This document shows positions 58,810 through 64,000 of a stretch of 64,000 bases of DNA, one piece after another (the first letter of the stretch is position 1; each line of letters starts with the position of its first letter). Position numbers and translations under genes: made by a program. The notes under the pieces were generated by a model. That model did no database searches and had not been told where the DNA came from. It was given only the letters and a program-made list of their open reading frames with translations. The DNA is from RHKX01 sp046330415 (GTDB lineage Bacteria > Actinomycetota > Thermoleophilia > Solirubrobacterales > 70-9), in contig JAXLSW010000017.1 in assembly GCA_046330415.1 (NCBI GenBank), forward strand, positions 70,272 through 134,271, read 5' to 3'.

Positions 58810-59364
58810 ATGGCCGATCCCCCCGACTTCGCCGCCGGACGGGAGCTGGTCTCGCGCGCCTACGAGCACGCTGAGCGTGCTCACGGCGGCCCCGATTCGA
58901 CCGACGACACGACGATCGACCATCCCGTCGCCGTGGCGCGGTTGCTCGACGAGGCCGGCTTCGGGGACGAGGTCGTGGCGACGGCGCTGCTGCACGACGT
59001 GGTCGAGGGTTCGACGCAGGGGATCGACCGGATCCGCGAGGGCTTCGGGGACGAGGTCGCCGGCTACGTCGAGGCCCTGACCGAGGACGAATCGATCGCC
59101 GAGTACTCGGCCCGCAAGGCCGAGCACCGCGCCCGGGTCCTCGGGGCGGGGGCGGTCCCCGCGTCGATCTACGCGGCGGACAAGCTCGCGCGCGTCCGCG
59201 CCTACCGGGAGAGCGGGGAGGACCCCGGCGAGGAGCGGCTCGACCACTACTGGGACACGCTGCAGCTCTTCACCGCGCGCCGCCCCGAGCTCCCGTTCCT
59301 CTCCGAGCTCGCCGCCGAGCTTCCCGCGCTGGAGCGGGCGCTCGACGAGGCGGCCGGCGCCTAG
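58810..59364 (+). CDS. HD-domain protein, RelA/SpoT-hydrolase-like
   Basis: About 184 residues from ATG 58810. The HD motif region reads IDHPVAVARLLDEAGFGDEV and VATALLHDVVEGSTQGIDRI, which has His, the His-Asp pair and the spacing of the (p)ppGpp hydrolase-like HD_4 family. The helices AGYVEALTEDESIAEYSARK and AASIYAADKLARVRAYRESG match the rest of that fold, including the Asp-Lys-containing ADKL. It may hydrolyse ppGpp or a similar nucleotide with a metal ion. No synthetase or TGS domain is attached. It overlaps the convergent MerR gene by 4 bases at its end. An earlier in-frame start at 58717 overlaps the SRPBCC promoter and is disfavoured. Confidence 0.82.
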   Translation: MADPPDFAAGRELVSRAYEHAERAHGGPDSTDDTTIDHPVAVARLLDEAGFGDEVVATALLHDVVEGSTQGIDRIREGFGDEVAGYVEALTEDESIAEYSARKAEHRARVLGAGAVPASIYAADKLARVRAYRESGEDPGEERLDHYWDTLQLFTARRPELPFLSELAAELPALERALDEAAGA

Positions 59365-60104
59365 CCGAGCTCCTTCGCCATCTGCCGCTCGACCGCGGTG
59401 GTCATCACCTGACCGAAGCTGGCGAGCACCGCCTCGGAGGCGAGCGGGCGCAGCCGCTCCAGGGCCCCGGCGGCGGCGGCGAGCGCCTGGTCGCTCGGCT
59501 CGGAGCCGGCGCGGATCGGGTCGAGCACGTCCTTGACGAAGAGCCGCACGAACTCGCGCGCGACCGCGGTCGTGTGCTTGTTGATCGATTCGCCGACCGC
59601 GAGCGCGTGCTCGAGCGGGATCCCGAGCGCGACGAGCTCGCGGCTCGCGCGCAGCAGCGTCGGCGAGGGCACCTCCCAGGTGCCTTCGCCGATCGGCCTC
59701 AGCGCGCCGATCCGCTCCGCCTTCGCAACGAGCTTGCGGTCGAGGGGATCGCCGAACGTGTCGCCGAGCTCCGCCTCGGTCACGGCCTCCGGCTGCTCGG
59801 TGCCGAACGGCTGCAGCAGCAGGCGCTCGAACTCGAGGGTCTGCTCGGCGCCCCCGGCCGAGCCGAGGTGCAGGAGGCGCTCGATCGACTTCAGGTTGAA
59901 GCCCTGTCCCTGCATGTCTTGGATGAGCCGGATCCGGGTTACGTGCTCGGACCCGTAGTAGCCGGTCCGTGATCTCACCTCCGGCGGCGGCAGCAGCCCC
60001 CGCGACTGGTGGGCGCGGATGTTGCGCGCCGTCATCCCCGTCTCGCGGGCGAGCTCGTCGATCGTCAGATCCATCTCATCGCTCGCTGCAGTGTCTGTCG
60101 CCAT
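59361..60104 (-). CDS. MerR-family transcriptional regulator
   Basis: The 247-residue protein has the MerR winged helix: LTIDELARETGMTARNIRAH, QSRGLLPPPEVRSRTGYYGS and EHVTRIRLIQDMQGQGFNLK with SIERLLHL. The C-terminal 150 residues are helical and lack the cysteine metal ligands of metal-sensing MerR proteins. They contain TEAELGDTFGDPLDRKLVAK, LRASRELVALGIPLEHALAV and VAREFVRLFVKDVLDPIRAG. It resembles a group of actinobacterial MerR regulators with a long effector domain and unknown inducer. Its stop overlaps the HD gene end (convergent). The plus-strand gene at 60194 is divergent with an 89-base gap, so it may be a target. Confidence 0.87.
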   Translation of the reverse strand: MATDTAASDEMDLTIDELARETGMTARNIRAHQSRGLLPPPEVRSRTGYYGSEHVTRIRLIQDMQGQGFNLKSIERLLHLGSAGGAEQTLEFERLLLQPFGTEQPEAVTEAELGDTFGDPLDRKLVAKAERIGALRPIGEGTWEVPSPTLLRASRELVALGIPLEHALAVGESINKHTTAVAREFVRLFVKDVLDPIRAGSEPSDQALAAAAGALERLRPLASEAVLASFGQVMTTAVERQMAKELG

Positions 60105-60193
60105 TCCTGGAGCCTATGCCATTACGCCACCGTCCCGTGTTACATGGAAGCGTCGCCGGACCCGTGCGGGCCGGAGCGCTAGCGTCGCGGCGC

Positions 60194-60613
60194 ATGGCGG
60201 AGCGGCTCATCGTCGACGGGATGAACGTCCTCGGGTCCCGTCCCGATGGCTGGTGGAGAGACCGGGCGGCCGCGATGGAGCGGATGACGCGGCGGTTGGC
60301 GGGCTTCGCGGCCCGCGAGCGGGTCGAGCTGGCGGTCGTCTGGGACGGGCGCCCGCACGCGCGCGTCGCCGCCGCGGGGGAGGGGATCGAGGTGCGCTTC
60401 GCGCCGGGCGGGCCGAACGCCGCCGACCGCGAGATCGCGCGGATGATCCGCGCCGACCCCGAACCCGGTGGGATCACCGCGGTGAGCTCGGACCGGCGGC
60501 TGCGGAACTCGGTGAAGGCGGCCGGGGCGGCCGGGATCGGCGCCGGCGAGCTGCTGCGGCGCCTGGAGGCCTCCGAGGGTGCCGGGCCGGGATCGCCCGG
60601 TGAGACCCGGTGA
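60194..60613 (+). CDS. NYN/PIN-fold RNA-binding or ribonuclease-like protein (YacP-like)
   Basis: About 139 residues from ATG 60194. MAERLIVDGMNVLGSRPDGW with WWRDRAAAMERMTRRLAGFA gives the opening strand and the conserved Asp and Asn of NYN domains. ERVELAVVWDGRPHA supplies the second strand, RFAPGGPNAADREIARMIRA the acidic metal-binding helix, and GGITAVSSDRRLRNSVKAAG the third Asp. NYN domains are PIN-like nucleases. It could process or degrade RNA. The stop lies inside a stretch of period-10 DNA repeats (60602-60649). The chosen ATG avoids an in-frame extension over the MerR promoter. Confidence 0.83.
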   Translation: MAERLIVDGMNVLGSRPDGWWRDRAAAMERMTRRLAGFAARERVELAVVWDGRPHARVAAAGEGIEVRFAPGGPNAADREIARMIRADPEPGGITAVSSDRRLRNSVKAAGAAGIGAGELLRRLEASEGAGPGSPGETR

Positions 60614-60649
60614 CCCGGTGAGACCTGGTTAGACCCGGTTAGACCTGGT
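60602..60649 (+). repeat. Period-10 tandem repeat overlapping a stop codon
   Basis: Five units of (G/T)AGACC(C/T)GGT follow each other: 60602, 60612 (eight bases), 60620, 60630 and 60640. The TGA that ends the NYN gene (60611-60613) lies across the first two units. Copy-number change could shift the stop, altering the C-terminus. Confidence 0.6.
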
Positions 60650-60664
60650 GAATAGGATCGGCGG

Positions 60665-61393
60665 ATGGGAAAGCTGGCGCTGATCGGGGGCCATTCGATC
60701 CTCGGGAGCGAACCCGCGGGGGGCTTCGAGCCCCGGGACGTCGAGACGAACCGGGGCTCCGTGCGCGCTCACGAGCGCGACGGGGTCGTGCTCCTGCAGC
60801 GCCACGGCTTCGACAGCTACACAACCGCCGCCCGCATCGATCACGCTCGCAACCTCGCGGCGCTGCGCGAGCTCGGCTGCGACCGCATCCTCGGGATCTC
60901 CTCGGTCGGCGGGCTCAAGCCCGACTTGGGCGTCGGCACGTTCGTCTGCCCCGACGACTTCATCGCCCTGCACCTGGGGCTGTCGCTGTCGACGGAGCAC
61001 GGCGGCGAGCGGGTCCCCGGATTCGACCCTCCCTGGCGCGCGGCGGTGATCGACGCCTGGGCCGCCGCGGGCGGTCCGCCGTTGCGCGACGGCGGCGTCT
61101 ACTGGCAGGCGATCGGCCCTCGCTTCGAGACCCCGGCGGAGATCCGCTTCATCTCCCCGCACGCCGACGTGATCGGGATGACGGCCGCCTCCGAATGCAT
61201 CCTCGCGGGCGAGATGGGGATCCCGTACGCCTCCGTCTGCATCGTCGACAACCTCGCCAACGGCGTCGCGGGCTCCGAGCTCAGCGTCGCCGATTTCGAG
61301 GCGGGCAAGGAGCGCAACCGCGAGCTGCTCCTCGACGCGCTTGACCGCGTCTCGGCAGCGCTGGGGGAGAGCGGCGCGAGGGCGGGCGCCTGA
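60665..61393 (+). CDS. mtnP: S-methyl-5'-thioadenosine phosphorylase (PNP/MTAP family)
   Basis: The 242-residue protein shows the trimeric purine-phosphorylase fold: LALIGGHSILGS at the start, VVLLQRHGFDSYTTAARIDH, GISSVGGLKPDLGVGTFVCP, DDFIALHLGLSLSTEHGGER. The nucleoside site is VYWQAIGPRFETPAEIRFIS, followed by ADVIGMTAASECILAGEMGI with the MTA-type Met, and VCIVDNLANGVAG. It splits 5'-methylthioadenosine, a by-product of polyamine synthesis and other SAM reactions, into adenine and methylthioribose-1-phosphate. The TGA overlaps the ATG of the deaminase gene by one base. The substrate could also be another purine nucleoside, but the MTAP pattern is closer. Confidence 0.88.
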   Translation: MGKLALIGGHSILGSEPAGGFEPRDVETNRGSVRAHERDGVVLLQRHGFDSYTTAARIDHARNLAALRELGCDRILGISSVGGLKPDLGVGTFVCPDDFIALHLGLSLSTEHGGERVPGFDPPWRAAVIDAWAAAGGPPLRDGGVYWQAIGPRFETPAEIRFISPHADVIGMTAASECILAGEMGIPYASVCIVDNLANGVAGSELSVADFEAGKERNRELLLDALDRVSAALGESGARAGA

Positions 61394-62652
61394 TGGCGGG
61401 CCTGGTCGTCGAGCGCACGAGCCTTGACGGCACCGAGGTCGGGCTCCGGGTCGGCACGGACGGCCGGATCGCGGAGATCGGCCCCGGCGTTCGCGGCGCT
61501 CCCGGCGAGGAGCTCATCGACGGCGCCGGCACCGCGCTCCTGCCCGGTTTCGTCAACGGCCACACCCACGCCGCGATGACACTCTTCCGCGGCTACGCCG
61601 ACGACCTGCCGCTGATGGAATGGCTGCAGGAGCACATCTGGCCGGCGGAGGCGAAGCTCGACGCCGAAGACGTCTACTGGGGCACGCGACTCGCCTGCGC
61701 CGAGATGATCCGCACCGGCACGGTCCGCTTCTGGGACATGTACTGGGAGCCCGAGGCGACGGCCCGCGCGGTGGCTGACGCCGGCCTGCGCGTGACCATC
61801 GGCGCTCCCCTGATCGACCGGATGGATCCCGCCGGCCTGCCGAAGCTGCGCGAGGACGCGGCCGCCGGGCTCGAGGCCGCCGCGTCGGTCGGCAGCGACC
61901 TCGTGACCGCCTCGCTCGCCCCGCACGCGATCTACACCGTCTCGACCGACTCGCTCGAGTGGATCGGCGCCGAGGCCGAGCGGCTCGGAGTTCCGATCCA
62001 GATCCACGCGTCGGAGACGAAGGGCGAGGTCGACGACTGCGTTCGCGCGCATGGGGTCCGGCCGGTCGAGCTGCTGGACGGGCTGGGGATGCTGGGCGAG
62101 CGCACGCTGCTCGCGCACGCCGTCTGGCTCGACGAGCGCGAGCGGGAGATGATCGCGGCGGCTGGAGCCACCGTCGTCACCAACCCGGTGGCGAACATGA
62201 AGCTCGCGGTGGGCGCCGCGTTCGACCTGCCCGCGGCACAGCGTCTGGGGATCCCGGTCGGGATCGGCACCGACGGTCCCGGCTCGAACAACTCCCTCGA
62301 TCTGCTCGCCGACGCCAAGCACCTCGCGCTCCTGCAGAAGCACACCGCAGCCGACGCCTCGGTCGCCGCCGCCGAGGAGGTCCTCGCGATCATGACCGGC
62401 GCGCGAGCACCCCTGCTCGGCGCGTCGGCGCTCACGGCGGGCGCTCCGGCCGACTTCATCCTCGTCCGCACCGAGTCCCCCGAGCTCGGCATCGGCTCGC
62501 TCGCGGCCGGCCTCGTCTACGCGGCCTCCGGCGCGGTCGTCGACACCACCGTCGTCGCGGGCCGGGTGCTGATGCGAGGTGGTGTCGTCGACGGGGTCGG
62601 CGAGATCCTCGCGAAGGCGCGTGAGCGGGCCGTCAGGATCGGGGTGCGCTGA
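61393..62652 (+). CDS. MTA/SAH deaminase-type amidohydrolase
   Basis: The 419-residue protein is a metal-dependent amidohydrolase: LLPGFVNGHTHAAMTLFRGY carries the HxH metal pair, and DLPLMEWLQEHIWPAEAKLD is characteristic of the methylthioadenosine/S-adenosylhomocysteine deaminase group. VTASLAPHAIYTVSTDSLEW, IQIHASETKGEVDDC (His and Glu ligands), LLAHAVWLDEREREMIAAAG and VGIGTDGPGSNNSLDLLADA (Asp) complete the site. It converts MTA to 5'-methylthioinosine or SAH to S-inosylhomocysteine. Overlapping the MTA phosphorylase on one side and the Nudix gene on the other, it belongs to a three-gene nucleoside-salvage operon. Confidence 0.9.
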   Translation: MAGLVVERTSLDGTEVGLRVGTDGRIAEIGPGVRGAPGEELIDGAGTALLPGFVNGHTHAAMTLFRGYADDLPLMEWLQEHIWPAEAKLDAEDVYWGTRLACAEMIRTGTVRFWDMYWEPEATARAVADAGLRVTIGAPLIDRMDPAGLPKLREDAAAGLEAAASVGSDLVTASLAPHAIYTVSTDSLEWIGAEAERLGVPIQIHASETKGEVDDCVRAHGVRPVELLDGLGMLGERTLLAHAVWLDEREREMIAAAGATVVTNPVANMKLAVGAAFDLPAAQRLGIPVGIGTDGPGSNNSLDLLADAKHLALLQKHTAADASVAAAEEVLAIMTGARAPLLGASALTAGAPADFILVRTESPELGIGSLAAGLVYAASGAVVDTTVVAGRVLMRGGVVDGVGEILAKARERAVRIGVR

Positions 62653-63080
62653 TGGGCAAGCGGGACGAGAAGGAGGCGAAGCAGGTCCGGGCCGCGGGCG
62701 GTCTGATCGTGCGCGAGGGCAAGGGCGGCAGCGAGATCGCGCTGGTCCACCGCCCGCGCTACGACGACTGGTCGCTGCCGAAGGGGAAGCTGGACCCCGG
62801 GGAGAGCTTCGAGGCGGGAGCCCTGCGTGAGGTCCAGGAGGAGACGGGGATGCGGTGCGAGCTCGGCGAGGAGCTGAGCCCGGTCCGCTACCGCGACCGC
62901 AAGGGACGGCGCAAGATCGTCCGTTACTGGCGGATGACCCCGCTCAGTGGTGAGGACGGCGAGTTCGAGGTCAACGACGAGGTCGACGAGCTGCGCTGGC
63001 TCTCACCGAAGCAGGCCCGCAAGCTGCTCGACTACGACCACGACCGCAGGCTCATCGACGAGATGGGCGAGGGCGGCTGA
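62652..63080 (+). CDS. Nudix hydrolase
   Basis: The 142-residue protein has the Nudix box GESFEAGALREVQEETGMRC (G-x5-E-x7-REVxEETG pattern), with the flanking strand DDWSLPKGKLDPG. GGLIVREGKGGSEIALVHRP before it and VRYWRMTPLSGEDGEFEVND after it are typical. LRWLSPKQARKLLDYDHDRR closes the fold. Nudix proteins split nucleoside diphosphate linkages, and this one may act on diadenosine polyphosphates, ADP-ribose or an oxidised nucleotide. Its ATG overlaps the deaminase TGA by one base, so it is translationally coupled to the salvage operon. Confidence 0.92.
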   Translation: MGKRDEKEAKQVRAAGGLIVREGKGGSEIALVHRPRYDDWSLPKGKLDPGESFEAGALREVQEETGMRCELGEELSPVRYRDRKGRRKIVRYWRMTPLSGEDGEFEVNDEVDELRWLSPKQARKLLDYDHDRRLIDEMGEGG

Positions 63081-63341
63081 ACCTCAGGCGCCGGGGACAT
63101 CCGTCCGCAACTTCGCTGTCGCGTTCAGTGCGAGCGGCCGCTCGGCCGATGGGGTGGCAACGGCGGCAAAGGGCGTCCTGCGGACGTGAGTCAGGGCGGG
63201 CGCCATCCGTTCGATAGCCGTCCAGTAACGGAACGGACTCCCGGTTACGAGGAACGTGCGGCGGCGGGTCGGCTTGGACGCTGACCCGCCCCGCTCTTTC
63301 CCCGGGCCGCGCTCCGCTCCCCGCGGTGCGCGTTGCGCGGA
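63081..63341. other. Intergenic region between convergent genes
   Basis: About 260 bases hold one clear hairpin (63263-63290) and weaker dyads (GTAAC...GTTAC near 63224-63247). I see no gene. Confidence 0.4.
63263..63290. terminator. Candidate terminator hairpin
   Basis: GGCGGGTC and GACCCGCC (63263-63270 and 63283-63290) pair perfectly over eight bases with a 12-base loop, followed by CCGCTCTTTC. It lies between the convergent Nudix operon and the minus-strand CxxC-protein gene. Confidence 0.55.
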
Positions 63342-63689
63342 TCAGTCGATGGGGATCTCCTCGACGCGGTCGCCCGGGCCGGGCCTCTGGTCGATCCGCT
63401 CGAGGTAGTGGTCGATCAGGGCCCGCAGCGTCAGCAGGGCCTCGCGGCCGACGTCGTCGAGTTGTCCCCGAAGCTCCGGCGGGCCCGCGGCCCTGAGCAC
63501 GTCCGCGGCGCGGCAGATCGGGCAGAGCTCGAGGCAGCGGTGCTCGGGGAGCGTTCCGGAAGCGGGATCGGTCGGGTCAGCGGACCCGCTCGCGTGAGCG
63601 TCCGGGGGGAGCGTCCACGCTGGCGGAGGCCACGTCCCCGGCTCCGGCGGCGGGTTCTGGTCGGTCTCGGGCTGCTCTGCTGCGGTCAT
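63342..63689 (-). CDS. Small CxxC-containing protein, hypothetical
   Basis: The 115-residue product has a Pro/Asp/Glu-rich N-terminal half (PPPEPGTWPPPAWTLPP). A conserved-looking C-terminal half follows, with HRCLELCPICRAADVLRAAG (Cys-x3-Cys-x2-Cys, possible metal site) and ALLTLRALIDHYLERIDQR. No family was identified. ATG 63689 lies 112 bases inside the end of the ArsA-like gene. If the start is real, the two genes overlap by 113 bases. A frame change in the ArsA tail or a later start for this gene would remove the overlap. Confidence 0.6.
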   Translation of the reverse strand: MTAAEQPETDQNPPPEPGTWPPPAWTLPPDAHASGSADPTDPASGTLPEHRCLELCPICRAADVLRAAGPPELRGQLDDVGREALLTLRALIDHYLERIDQRPGPGDRVEEIPID

Positions 63690-64000
63690 CCTCGAAGCTG
63701 ACCTCGAGCGTACCGTCCTCGAGGCGGGCGCCGGAGACCCGCAGGCGGGCCAGCGCGCCGGGGAGGATGATCGTCCGCTTCTCGCGGCCGGCGCGGACGA
63801 TGAGCTCGTGACCGACCTTGCTGAGCTGCAGCTCCGAGCGGTCGGCGAAGGGGACCGGGATCGCCAGCACGGTTCTCCCGTCCGCCTCGGTGATGCGCTG
63901 CGCGAGCTCGCGGTGCATGACCTCCTCCGGGTCGCGTTCAGCGAAGAGCTCGGCGCCGAGCCGGTCGAGCATCTCCGCTCCCAGCACCTCCTCCGGGAAG
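63577..64000 (-). CDS. ArsA/GET3-like ATPase, C-terminal part (partial)
   Basis: The gene runs off the window. The readable part (from about FPEEVLGAEMLDRLG) includes PEEVMHRELAQRITEADGRT, LAIPVPFADRSELQLSKVGH, ELIVRAGREKRTIILPGALA and LRVSGARLEDGTLEVSFE. The last of these segments forms the HSP20-like C-terminal domain of actinobacterial ArsA-family ATPases. The ATPase domain with its Walker A motif is outside. After EVSFE the frame continues for 36 residues of Ala/Arg/Asp-rich sequence, which is unlike the family. This suggests either a lineage tail or a one-base indel. Position beside a small CxxC protein is noted. Confidence 0.75.
   Translation of the reverse strand, partial: FPEEVLGAEMLDRLGAELFAERDPEEVMHRELAQRITEADGRTVLAIPVPFADRSELQLSKVGHELIVRAGREKRTIILPGALARLRVSGARLEDGTLEVSFEDDRSRAARDRPEPAAGAGDVASASVDAPPGRSRERVR

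Noticed and set aside
1..64000. tRNA, rRNA, prophage or insertion sequence
   Set aside because: No GGTTCGA-type tRNA arms outside coding regions, no rRNA-like sequence, and no transposase, integrase or phage structural protein was recognised. Very degenerate elements could be missed.

Overview
The window is a GC-rich bacterial chromosome segment. Its gene families point to an actinobacterium, most likely Thermoleophilia/Solirubrobacterales. The evidence is GTG/TTG starts, DUF2510 (WWDG) proteins, a DUF222-HNH gene, many secreted proteins with Arg/Lys-rich Ig-like C-termini, Sec-type RTX repeat proteins, and a sigma factor fused to its own zinc-finger anti-sigma segment. This assignment is by gene content only. 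I found no rRNA, tRNA, CRISPR, prophage or insertion sequence.

Layout. 1-2.4 kb: end of xseA, xseB, a candidate structured RNA, a coiled-coil protein and two small genes. 2.4-4.7 kb: MarR regulator with an MFS exporter, then a small gene whose 3' end is tandemly duplicated. 4.9-14.1 kb: sigma/anti-sigma fusion followed by cell-surface genes, including a large Ig-like protein, a frameshifted subtilase and a DUF2510/pilin-like protein. 14.1-16.9 kb: two frameshifted genes (DUF222-HNH endonuclease, aminotransferase). 17-25.4 kb: a PYROXD2-like oxidoreductase, more secreted/membrane proteins and a VOC protein. 25.4-39.8 kb: an accessory catabolic region with two further PYROXD2-like oxidoreductases, class III aminotransferase, FAD amine oxidase, NDP-forming acyl-CoA synthetase, acyl-CoA dehydrogenase and a Rieske oxygenase. 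39.8-43.2 kb: sedolisin protease and secreted phosphohydrolase. 43.3-48.8 kb: two TetR regulators and a complete polyamine-type ABC transporter. 49-51.7 kb: SDR and two tandem RTX proteins. 51.9-52.1 kb: three hairpin repeats. 52.2-58.7 kb (minus strand): SRPBCC, FAD oxidoreductase, DUF1365, cyclopropane-fatty-acid-synthase-like methyltransferase, GH3 and a badly frameshifted CoA transferase. 58.8-64 kb: HD protein, MerR, NYN, then MTA phosphorylase, MTA/SAH deaminase and Nudix in a tightly overlapping operon, and the end of an ArsA-like ATPase.

How the genes may work together. The strongest system-level signal is a 19-bp sequence (ATTGACTACAAAGTCAACC, containing a perfect inverted repeat). 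It occurs once upstream of the PYROXD2-like gene at 25.4-27.2 kb and once in the divergent promoter region between the acyl-CoA dehydrogenase and the Rieske/PYROXD2 pair. It therefore marks a candidate regulon. With the aminotransferase, amine oxidase, CoA ligase and polyamine-type transporter nearby, a regulated amine or quaternary-amine catabolic pathway is a reasonable hypothesis. It is not demonstrated by the sequence.

Caution. Frameshifts are concentrated in a few islands (9.4-10.6, 15.3-16.9, 51.4 and 52.2-53.7 kb). These may be true gene decay or local consensus errors. The sequence alone cannot tell which.
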